Shown piece by piece: positions 16,296-23,685 of a stretch of 64,000 nucleotides of DNA. Position 1 is the first letter of the stretch, and each line of letters opens with the position of its first letter. This DNA comes from Actinomadura montaniterrae (GTDB lineage Bacteria > Actinomycetota > Actinomycetes > Streptosporangiales > Streptosporangiaceae). Made by a program: the position numbers and the translations under genes. The stretch covers positions 1 through 64,000 of the forward strand of contig NZ_WBMR01000014.1 in assembly GCF_008923365.1 (NCBI RefSeq), given 5' to 3'. The notes below the pieces were generated by a model, which worked only from the letters and a program-made list of their open reading frames with translations, did no database searches and had not been told where the DNA came from.

Positions 16296-17387
16296 TCAGC
16301 TGGTCTTGAAGCGTCCGGCGAAGGCACGGAGCGGGAGGTCGGCGCTGGTCACGACTCCCGGAGGAGCCGCCACGACCGCACGGATCGCGTTGAGCGCCGG
16401 CAGGCCGGTCACCGTCATGCCGATCGAGGCGAAGTCGTCGGCGTTGGACAGGTCGACGCCCGGAGCCGGGAAGATCATGTGCTTCTGGTAGATCTGCGGG
16501 TCACCCTTGATCTGGGTGATGTAGCAGCCCTTGATGTCCCATTTCGGCGTGGTATGCGGGGTCATCTGCCATTCGAGGTGGGTCTCCACGCGCGGTACGC
16601 CGCCGGCGATGCCGACGTACTTGATGTAGCTCGCGCCGAGTGAGCCCTCGGGCAACCGGTACCAGCCCAGGTCGACGTCCTTGGTGCACGCGCCCAGCTC
16701 GTAGCCGAAGGTCACGTCGTCGAGCTCGAGGCCGAAGGCGTCGGCCATCATGTGGACCGAGTCGGCGAAGACCTCGGTGTACTTGCGGAGCATGCCGGGC
16801 AGGGCGGGCTCGTCGACGGGGAGTCCGTAGCCGACCTCGCGCCAGGTCGCCGCGGAGTGGTGGCAGGAGACGTCGACGGACTCGATGGTGGTGATGTGCT
16901 CGATGTCGGCGACGTCGGCGGAGGCGACCACGCCGAGGATCTGGTTGAGGCCGGGGTTCATGCCGGTGCCGTAGAAGGTGGCGCCCCCCTCCTTGGCGGC
17001 CTCGTCGATGATCTCGGTCCATGGCCGGCCCGATGGGTGCGGGTGGTTGAGGTTCCGGTGGTGGCCGGTGATCCAGTCGGCGGTGGTGACGATGTTGATT
17101 CCTGCTCCGAGCAGCGCGAGGTAGAGGTCCTCGTCGGGGAAGACGCCGTGGAAGGTGACGGCGTCGGGCCTGGCCGCGATGATCTCCTCGACCGTGCCGG
17201 TCGCCGTGATGCCGACGGGTCCGATGCCGGCGAGCTCGCCGACGTCGCGGCCGATCTTGTCGGGCGAGTAGCAGTGCACACCGATGAGCTCGAGGTCGCG
17301 GTGCCTGCCGATGCGTTTGATCATCTCGCTGCCGACGTTGCCGGTGGCGACCTGGAAGACGCGGATCGGGGCGGGGGCGGCGGTCAT
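16296..17387 (-). CDS. NAD(P)-dependent dehydrogenase of the DapB-like/amine dehydrogenase family
   Basis: A 363-residue oxidoreductase with an N-terminal Rossmann fold (VFQVATGNVGSEMIKRI) and a dihydrodipicolinate-reductase-like C-terminal domain; it resembles NAD(P)H-dependent amine (2,4-diaminopentanoate-type) dehydrogenases and their actinobacterial relatives linked to Rieske oxygenases. It starts 11 bp after the Rieske gene's stop with AAGG in front, so the two are co-transcribed and probably act on the same substrate, which is not identifiable from sequence. Confidence 0.82.
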   Translation of the reverse strand: MTAAPAPIRVFQVATGNVGSEMIKRIGRHRDLELIGVHCYSPDKIGRDVGELAGIGPVGITATGTVEEIIAARPDAVTFHGVFPDEDLYLALLGAGINIVTTADWITGHHRNLNHPHPSGRPWTEIIDEAAKEGGATFYGTGMNPGLNQILGVVASADVADIEHITTIESVDVSCHHSAATWREVGYGLPVDEPALPGMLRKYTEVFADSVHMMADAFGLELDDVTFGYELGACTKDVDLGWYRLPEGSLGASYIKYVGIAGGVPRVETHLEWQMTPHTTPKWDIKGCYITQIKGDPQIYQKHMIFPAPGVDLSNADDFASIGMTVTGLPALNAIRAVVAAPPGVVTSADLPLRAFAGRFKTS

Positions 17388-17398
17388 GGCGTGGCCTT

Positions 17399-18394
17399 TC
17401 AGGACGGGACGGTGGTCGGGTAGAACTGCTCGGCCCAGGTGCGGAGTGCGGTGAAGCCGGGGTACTCGTCGCGAACGAGGGCGGCGGGGTCGGCGTACTT
17501 CTGGTGTGACCAGATGACGATGTCGGCCGCGAACTGCTCGATGACCGCATGGGCGTGCTTCACTGCGCGGGCGAGGCTGTCCTCTTCGGTGAGCGCGGGG
17601 TCACGGCCGATCCAGACCGAGAAGCGCACGTCGCAGGTCGAGTCGTCCACGGGGGTGATGGCCGAGGCCGTGCGGTTGTCGATCATCCCGTGGCTGCGGG
17701 TCACGGCGAGCCCGAGTCCGGCGTTGATCGCCTCGACGCCACTGGTCACCTCGTCGATGCTGGCCGGCGCTCCTTCGAAGGCGATGGTGAAGTCCACGTA
17801 GGACACCGGCCCGTCGAAGTCCTGGCGGGTGAACAGCGGGACGATCGGCACCTTGTGGACGTACTTGAAGTGCGCGAAGTCGACGCCGTTCTCCAGGACG
17901 TACTGGGGGTGCATCTCGAGGCCCTCGTTGAACAGCACGCAGTCGGGGTACGTCGGGTGGTAGTCGTCCTCGGTCACGCCGTCGTCCCAGGCGGTGAAGA
18001 CGTCGGGTACGTCGAAGTACGGCTCGCGGCCGTCGACGTCGTGCCAGATGTAGATGGACTGGTTGCGCTCGACCGTGGGGAAGGTCTGGATCCTGCGGCC
18101 CAGGTTGGGGCGGTCCTCGTAGGGGATGCAGACGTTGCGTCCCGCGGCGTTCCACTGCCAGCCGTGGAAGGGGCACTGGATGGTGTCGTCGACGACGCTG
18201 CCGCCGTAGCCCAGATGCGCCCCAAGGTGCCGGCAGTAGGCGTCCATCACGGCCACCTTCCCGGACCGTCCCCGCCAGACCACGAGGTCCTGGTTGAACG
18301 CCCTGGTGCGGAGAACCTCGCCGACGGCGACCTCAGCGGACCAGGCGACCTGGAACCAGCCGGTCGGGTTCATCGGCAGCATCGGCTTGGGCAT
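17399..18394 (-). CDS. Rieske non-heme iron oxygenase, KshA-like
   Basis: A 331-residue oxygenase. The Rieske [2Fe-2S] cluster ligands are Cys54-x-His56 (CRH) and Cys74-x2-His77 (CPFHG). The catalytic domain shows the mononuclear-iron motif NGVDFAHFKYVH with Asp172, His175 and His180, the Asp bridging to the neighbouring Rieske centre. Its overall make-up is that of 3-ketosteroid-9-alpha-hydroxylase oxygenases, but no other steroid genes are nearby, so the substrate is open. ATG 18394 is chosen (AGGAC upstream); a longer reading crosses the operator. A separate reductase must supply electrons. Confidence 0.9.
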   Translation of the reverse strand: MPKPMLPMNPTGWFQVAWSAEVAVGEVLRTRAFNQDLVVWRGRSGKVAVMDAYCRHLGAHLGYGGSVVDDTIQCPFHGWQWNAAGRNVCIPYEDRPNLGRRIQTFPTVERNQSIYIWHDVDGREPYFDVPDVFTAWDDGVTEDDYHPTYPDCVLFNEGLEMHPQYVLENGVDFAHFKYVHKVPIVPLFTRQDFDGPVSYVDFTIAFEGAPASIDEVTSGVEAINAGLGLAVTRSHGMIDNRTASAITPVDDSTCDVRFSVWIGRDPALTEEDSLARAVKHAHAVIEQFAADIVIWSHQKYADPAALVRDEYPGFTALRTWAEQFYPTTVPS

Positions 18395-18437
18395 CAGGTC
18401 CTCGCCTCCACGGTGACGGTAATCGTCGTTCTGATTT

Positions 18438-18455
18438 ACAGAATTGGAATTCTGT
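18438..18455. promoter_or_regulatory. Operator between Rieske operon and TetR gene
   Basis: Perfect inverted repeat ACAGAATT-GG-AATTCTGT. It lies in AT-rich sequence between divergent genes, with TAACAT just to its right as a likely -10 box for the TetR gene. Confidence 0.75.
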
Positions 18456-18504
18456 TCGGACGCTAACATAGGATTTCGTGGACCTACAAGGGAGGGAAGT
18501 GCCG

Positions 18505-19116
18505 GTGTCGGTCGTCAGCGTCGCCGAGGCTCGCCACGCGATGTACCGGCAGCAGGTCCTCAATGCCGCCGAGATCGAGTTCGGCAAGGCCGGGTTCGCC
18601 GACACCCGCATGGATGCCATCGCGGCCACCGCCGGACTCAGCCTCGCGACGGTCTACAAGACCTTCGCCGGCAAGGGCGAGATCTGGGACGCACTGCACA
18701 AGGACCGCATGGATGCGCTGCTGGCATCGGTGGAAGGCTCGGGCGACGAAGGTCAGTCCGGACTCGACCGCCTGCTCGCGAGTGTCGCCGCCGTCGCGAG
18801 GTTCCTCGCGGACAACCCTGCCTATCTCGAGCTGAACATCCGAGTCGGAGGCTGGGCCAGCTCCTACCACCAGGCGCATGGTGTCCAGCGCTCCGTGTGG
18901 AGTGCGGGCATCGACATGCTCGCGGCCGGCATCCAGCACGCCGTCGACGCGGATCGCCTGCCCGCCATCCGGCCGCAGATCGGGGCGGCGATGGTGGTCT
19001 CCGCGCTGCAGGCTTGGCTCACCGACTGGGTGGTCCAGGAGCGTGACCGCGACATCGATGTGGTCATCGACGAGATGCAGCAGCACCTCCGCCGGATGCT
19101 CGCCGGCTCACGATGA
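18505..19116 (+). CDS. TetR family regulator (divergent from Rieske operon)
   Basis: A 203-residue TetR protein: helix-turn-helix in AGFADTRMDAIAATAGLSLA through TVYKTFAGKGEIW, then an all-helical ligand domain. GTG 18505 is preferred because GGGAGG lies 8 nt upstream; GTG 18478 and 18499 are in frame but badly spaced. The palindrome between it and the Rieske gene is its likely binding site, with the oxygenase substrate or a product as inducer. Confidence 0.9.
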   Translation: MSVVSVAEARHAMYRQQVLNAAEIEFGKAGFADTRMDAIAATAGLSLATVYKTFAGKGEIWDALHKDRMDALLASVEGSGDEGQSGLDRLLASVAAVARFLADNPAYLELNIRVGGWASSYHQAHGVQRSVWSAGIDMLAAGIQHAVDADRLPAIRPQIGAAMVVSALQAWLTDWVVQERDRDIDVVIDEMQQHLRRMLAGSR

Positions 19117-19158
19117 GCCTGGACCGAGCAGAGGACGGACGGCAGGTCAGCGGGCGGA

Positions 19159-20484
19159 TCAGAGATGTCGGCCGGCGCCGGCGGGTTGCGGTTCCCACGC
19201 CGTCTCAGGCTCGCGCGGGTGCGGACGGCTCACCAGGCATTCGGTTCCCGGTTCCGGAGGCAGGAAGATCCGGTGGACGAGGACGAGCCCGGTAAGGACG
19301 ATCATCACCACGAGGACCCAGCCGGCCGATCGCGCAGGGCCGTAGGACGAGACGATGTAGCCGGCGCAGAGGGCGCCGACCGCGGCCGAAAGGCGGGTCA
19401 CGAAGGTGCCGGCGCTGGCGACGCGGGCGAGGATCGCCGTGTCGATGCAGCTCGCCTGGTAAAGGGCCAGGGCCACGTTCACGTTGGCGCCCACGAAGCC
19501 GATTCCGCCCCAGGCCGTGACCATGAGCCAAGCGTTCGCTCTGGACGCGATAACGATCGTGAGGGCGAGCCAGGCGGTGACCGAGAAGAGGATGACGTTG
19601 CGCGGCCGGATGATTCGGAAGACCCGGGGCGCGATGCTCGATCCGATCAGGCCGCCGAGGCCGGAGACGGCGAGGATGGCGCCGATGAAAAGGGCCGATC
19701 GGTGCTGCTCGCGGGCTAGGACGACGAAGAGCAGAATGATGATCTGGAAGAGGACGTTGGTCACGACGCAGATGGTGAGCACGTTTCGCAGGAAACGGTC
19801 TCTGCGCAGGGCCGCCAGCCCCTCCTTGAGCGCGTGCCTCATTCCAGCTTTCATGCCCATTGATCCCCCGAGGGGGGATTTGTCCACCATTTGTAGGGAC
19901 AGGATCGCGGCAAGGCCGGTGCAAAGGCTGAGAAGCGGGGTCGCCCAGCTGAGTGCTGTCGCCAGCAGGCCGCCGAGCGGCCGGCCGAGCAGCAGTGAGC
20001 CTTGGCTGCGAGCCTCGTTCTTGGCGATCGCGACCGGCAGCAATTCGTGCTGGACGACGCGGGGCACCGAGGTGATCTCGGCCGTGCCGTAGAAGACGGT
20101 GCAGGTGCCCTCGACTGCGGCGGCGACGAGCAGCACACCGATGGGCTCGTCCCACAGCAGGAACGCCATGAGCAGGATCAAGGCCGAGGCCAACCGCACG
20201 ATGAGGGTGGCCTGCATGACGCGCCAGCGGCTCAGGCGTTCGACGAGGACGCCGGCGGGGATCTGAAGCAGCAGCGGCGGCAGGGTTCCCGCGGTCGTGA
20301 CCCAGCCGGCCAGTACCGGCGAGTCGCGCATCGACAGGGCGAGCAGCGGGAAGGCGGCCATCGCGCTGACCGAGCCGAGTCCGGAGACGGTGGAGCCGAG
20401 CCACAGCCAGGTGAAGTCGGGGCCCAGTGAGTGGTTGCTTTTGCCTCGAAGCCAGGTGCGGAAGCGCCGTTGCGACAGCTTCAT
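19159..20484 (-). CDS. MFS transporter, EntS/MFS_3-like
   Basis: A 441-residue, about 12-helix transporter. The N-terminal half starts with FTWLWLGSTVSGLGSVSAM, as in enterobactin-exporter-like (MFS_3) proteins, and the family-typical arginine-rich loop (VERLSRWRVM) follows helix 3. ATG 20484 is used (AAGGGA upstream); the open frame continues far upstream without conserved residues. It is convergent with the TetR gene and has no partner gene of evident function. Confidence 0.85.
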   Translation of the reverse strand: MKLSQRRFRTWLRGKSNHSLGPDFTWLWLGSTVSGLGSVSAMAAFPLLALSMRDSPVLAGWVTTAGTLPPLLLQIPAGVLVERLSRWRVMQATLIVRLASALILLMAFLLWDEPIGVLLVAAAVEGTCTVFYGTAEITSVPRVVQHELLPVAIAKNEARSQGSLLLGRPLGGLLATALSWATPLLSLCTGLAAILSLQMVDKSPLGGSMGMKAGMRHALKEGLAALRRDRFLRNVLTICVVTNVLFQIIILLFVVLAREQHRSALFIGAILAVSGLGGLIGSSIAPRVFRIIRPRNVILFSVTAWLALTIVIASRANAWLMVTAWGGIGFVGANVNVALALYQASCIDTAILARVASAGTFVTRLSAAVGALCAGYIVSSYGPARSAGWVLVVMIVLTGLVLVHRIFLPPEPGTECLVSRPHPREPETAWEPQPAGAGRHL

Positions 20485-20594
20485 GCCGGTTCCCTTCCTG
20501 TCGATGGCAACCGGTTGAGGTGCCTCGATAGCAGTCAGGGATCGGGCGCTCCAGTGCGTCGCCTGCACGCGCACTCTACTCGATGGCGGCTTGT

Positions 20595-21188
20595 TCAGGT
20601 GCGATTTCGGCGTCCCCGGTGCGCGTCCTTCCTGGATTGTGGCGGCGCGGTCAGGGGCCGCGTGTCGCATTCGTTCATAACGGCGGTGGTCAGTTCTTTG
20701 ATCCGCTCCTTGATCCGGGTGTCGATCCGGGCCGGGTCCATGTCCGCGCCCCCGGCCGACCTGCCGTACTGGAAGGCCCACGCGACGTCCTCCAACAAAG
20801 CCGTGACGGCCTGCCGGGTGCCGTCGTCGCGGCTCATCCCCCAAAGGTCGAAAATGGCCGCCTCGGCTGAGGGGTAATCGTCCCTTGTGTGCTTAATTTG
20901 AGTGGAAAGGTCGTTATCGTCCAATCGCGTGCCCGGTGTCCGGCGCATGTCCTGGACGAGCTGCGTCCGCACGCTGACCCTCGTCACCGTCAGCCGGACC
21001 TCCGCGAGCGCGGCGTGCAAGGCGTGCCTGTGCTCCTCCTGCTCGCGCTCCGCTCGCAGATCCCGCTCCCGGGTGTCCGTCCGGCGCGACTGGAGCCAGT
21101 GGGAGAGGAAACCGTTGGCCGTGCCCACGACGCCTCCGAAGATGGTGGCGGAGCCGACCGCGAGCGCGACGATGGCGACGTCCTGCAT
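20595..21188 (-). CDS. Single-span membrane protein downstream of the STAND NTPase gene
   Basis: A 197-residue protein of unknown function. A Gly-rich hydrophobic N terminus (about 3-28, AIVALAVGSATIFGGVVGTA) forms the only membrane helix and is followed by a charged, probably coiled-coil segment (RRTDTRERDLRAEREQEEHR) and a helical cytoplasmic domain. It starts 43 bp after the STAND gene stop, on the same strand, and so is the third gene of the fxsA-STAND operon. A role as membrane-located effector or receptor is inference from position only. Confidence 0.7.
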   Translation of the reverse strand: MQDVAIVALAVGSATIFGGVVGTANGFLSHWLQSRRTDTRERDLRAEREQEEHRHALHAALAEVRLTVTRVSVRTQLVQDMRRTPGTRLDDNDLSTQIKHTRDDYPSAEAAIFDLWGMSRDDGTRQAVTALLEDVAWAFQYGRSAGGADMDPARIDTRIKERIKELTTAVMNECDTRPLTAPPQSRKDAHRGRRNRT

Positions 21189-21231
21189 GTGCTTCCCCCG
21201 GGAGGCGCGGTAAACGAGGATGGATGCTGCT

Positions 21232-23139
21232 TCAGGGCATTTCGCGCAGGAGGCGTGCTTCGTCGCGCTGGTGGGCGGGCAGCGGCGGGTCCTTGGCCTC
21301 GGCGGCCAGCGCGGCCAGCTTGACCGCGGCCCCGCGGTCCCCGCACAGCCGCTCCGCGCGCGCGGCTCGCAGCAGCGCCGGTCCGTCGTCATCGGCCTCC
21401 GCGAGCGCCAGGTCGAGTGCGTGTTTGGCCGCGTCCAGGCGGGACAGCGTCGCCAGCGCGAGGGCACGGGCCGCCTCGCTGGACGGCCGGGCGCGCCGGC
21501 CCACCCGGTCGAGATCGCGCAGCGCCGACTTCGCCGACTCGCGGCTGCCCTGGTCGGCGAAGATCTCACCGCGGGTCTGCAGGGCCTCCGGGGTGTCCCC
21601 GTCGAGGGTGAGCGCGCCGCTGAGCACGGCGAGCGCCGTCTGCGGCCGGCCTGCCCGAAAGAGCGCCTGGCCGAGGCCCGCCTGCAGCCCCGGATCGTTG
21701 GGGACGCGGCCGGTCGCCGCCCGCAACTCCTCGACCGCCGTCGCCGGGCTCGCGTCCGCCGTGGCCAGCAGCAGGCGCCCGATGGCCGCGAGCAGGTGCC
21801 CGACGGCCGTCGTGTCCTGCAGCGACTCGAAGAGGGCGGCGGCCTCGCGGTAGTGATGGATGGCCAGGTCCGTCAGGAACTCTTCGTGGGCGATGTCGCC
21901 GAGGGTGCGTTCGGCCTCGGCACGGACGAGGACATGCCGCGGATCGTTCGCGTCGACGGCTTCCTCGGCCCGCCGCCGTGCCAGCGCGAGATCGCCGCCG
22001 CGGAGCGCCTCGCGTGCGGCCGCCAGCATCCGCTCCGGCGATGCCGCCGGAGCGTTGACGGGCTCCGGCAGGCTTTGGACGGGCCGGAGCAGCCGGGGAT
22101 GCAGCGGTTCGAACGAGCGCGGCGAGCGTCTCCTGATCAGGTGCCGGTTCTCCAGCGTGCGCAGGAGCCCGTCCTCGGCGGCCGGCGGAGGGTCGTCGAA
22201 CGCGCGGCGGAACCAGGCGGTGAGCTCGGTGACGGAGAACCCGTGATCGGCGGCGGCTTCCGCCAATTGCGTGCCGACGTGCGCCCGCAACGCGGCGTCG
22301 ACCGCCTCCGTCAGGTCGGCCGGGGCGGGCATGGCGAAGGGCGGCAGTCCAGCGCGCGCGGCCTGCAGCAGTACCGGCTCGACCTGGCCGGACGGCTCGC
22401 CCCGCGCGTCCTTGCCGATCTCGTCGACGAGCGTTTCGACCGCGCCCGGATCCGGCGTCCGCCCGGCGGTCAGCAGCGAGCGGCGAACGGCCTCGACGGC
22501 GTTCTCGGGGGTGAGCGGGCCGAGCCGGAACGTGCTCTGCGTCCGGGCGATCCGCAGGCCGAACTCGGCCGCTTCGCCGAGGACCTCGTCACGGACGCAG
22601 AGCAGCAGCCGGACGCCGGGGTTCTCCCGCATCGCCGCCGACAGCTCCTCGAGGAATCGCCGGCGGTCGCGTTCGCGCACCGGCGACTCCCGGAAGATCG
22701 CCTCGGCCTGATCGATCGCGACGAGGAGCGGGGAGCCGCCGCGCCGCCGCAGGAAGTCGCCGACGGACAGCTCGGAGCTGCGGTACGGGGAGGCGTGCGG
22801 CTGCCAGGACGACAGGACGGCGAAGGAGAAGAGGTTCTGCCGCGGCACGGCGGCCAGGGGGAAGTGCGTCGAGATTCCGGGATGCCCGACCGGAAGCACG
22901 TCCGCGTGCTTGTCGGCGAGAGAGGGGACGAGCCCGGCGTGCAGCAATGAACTCTTTCCCACGCCGGCCGCACCGTGCAGGATCGTCAGCCCGCTGGAGC
23001 GCCAGAGGTCGCCGAGTCTTTCGATCTCCTGGTCCCGGCCATGGAAGAACGGCCGCTCTTCGGCGGTGAAGAAGCTGGACCCCACGAAAGGTGCGGTGCC
23101 TGCACCGGGAGGTCCGGCGGGCTGGCTCACTAGTGCCAT
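21232..23139 (-). CDS. STAND-type NTPase with C-terminal TPR repeats (nSTAND1-like)
   Basis: A 635-residue protein. Residues ~28-330 form a STAND P-loop NTPase: it opens with FFHGRDQEIERL, the usual lead-in, Walker A is GAAGVGKSS (56-64) and Walker B LLVAIDQAE with Asp143; a winged-helix-like part follows. Residues ~375-630 are helical repeats of the TPR kind (for example LAAIGRLLLATADASPATAV). STAND proteins act as nucleotide-switched sensors, often in immunity or programmed death. It lies 85 bp behind the fxsA precursor gene on the same strand, where a TIR-like FxsC is often found in related loci. Confidence 0.85.
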   Translation of the reverse strand: MALVSQPAGPPGAGTAPFVGSSFFTAEERPFFHGRDQEIERLGDLWRSSGLTILHGAAGVGKSSLLHAGLVPSLADKHADVLPVGHPGISTHFPLAAVPRQNLFSFAVLSSWQPHASPYRSSELSVGDFLRRRGGSPLLVAIDQAEAIFRESPVRERDRRRFLEELSAAMRENPGVRLLLCVRDEVLGEAAEFGLRIARTQSTFRLGPLTPENAVEAVRRSLLTAGRTPDPGAVETLVDEIGKDARGEPSGQVEPVLLQAARAGLPPFAMPAPADLTEAVDAALRAHVGTQLAEAAADHGFSVTELTAWFRRAFDDPPPAAEDGLLRTLENRHLIRRRSPRSFEPLHPRLLRPVQSLPEPVNAPAASPERMLAAAREALRGGDLALARRRAEEAVDANDPRHVLVRAEAERTLGDIAHEEFLTDLAIHHYREAAALFESLQDTTAVGHLLAAIGRLLLATADASPATAVEELRAATGRVPNDPGLQAGLGQALFRAGRPQTALAVLSGALTLDGDTPEALQTRGEIFADQGSRESAKSALRDLDRVGRRARPSSEAARALALATLSRLDAAKHALDLALAEADDDGPALLRAARAERLCGDRGAAVKLAALAAEAKDPPLPAHQRDEARLLREMP

Positions 23140-23224
23140 CCTGCTCTAAGGGTCAGATGTCCTGGGTGGTCAGTCTGACGTCCAGAATGGCGGGCAGGGA
23201 GGACCGATGGCCGCATCCGGCCAT

Positions 23225-23413
23225 TCAGAATCCGTGTTCGGGCGGCGGTGGCGTATAGGAGGTGAAAGTAGCCACCGGTGCGCCGTCATTCGACGTGTCA
23301 AGTATCTCGTGCACGGCGTGCCACAGTGCGCTCTGGCTGATGTCGTCCAGCCGGTCGAGGGAGAGGTCGGCGAGGTCGATCATGCTGACCTGCGGGTTCT
23401 TGGCTTCAGGCAT
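23225..23413 (-). CDS. fxsA: FxsA-type RiPP precursor peptide (FxSxx family) with C-terminal extension
   Basis: A 62-residue peptide. The leader (about 10-40) has the family pattern: DLADLSLDRL, then SALWHAVHEIL. The core ends ATFTSYTPPPPEHGF: Phe50-Thr-Ser52-Tyr-Thr matches FxSxx, but instead of ending there, as family members normally do, it continues with PPPPEHGF. In related systems FxsB links the Phe ring to the residue two places on. ATG 23413 has GGAG upstream. It heads an operon with the STAND and membrane-protein genes and is divergent from fxsT; the modifying enzymes are encoded 3-5 kb away. Confidence 0.85.
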   Translation of the reverse strand: MPEAKNPQVSMIDLADLSLDRLDDISQSALWHAVHEILDTSNDGAPVATFTSYTPPPPEHGF

Positions 23414-23519
23414 GTGATCTCCAGTCCCGGCGGGCGGCGGACGACTTTCATCTTGACATGTGGGTGAAGGGATGGCCAGGCGCTGCCCGGACGTTCTTCC
23501 GGGTGCGTTGAAATGCCTT

Positions 23520-23535
23520 TGTGTCAGGTGACACA
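23520..23535. promoter_or_regulatory. Perfect palindrome between fxsA and fxsT
   Basis: TGTGTCA-GG-TGACACA, perfect 7-bp arms, lies in the middle of the 272-bp divergent region between the precursor and fxsT. It may be the binding site of a regulator acting on both transcripts. No regulator gene lies within the locus. Confidence 0.5.
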
Positions 23536-23685
23536 GAAGCCGGGGCCGTTTCGTTTAGGGTGAGCGTGCATTTGCATTACAGTCGCCCGAAAAGTGGCTG
23601 GCGTCAGGTGGTCCAGAGAGTATGGTGGTTTTCCTGCGGGTGACGGGCAGGTCGTTGCCGTGAGCGCAATCCGGAGGTGGTGCAC

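Noticed and set aside
14320-18394. Steroid or natural-product gene cluster formed by P450, Rieske and dehydrogenase genes
   Set aside because: Each unit has its own TetR and operator and there are no other pathway genes, so they look like independent modules.
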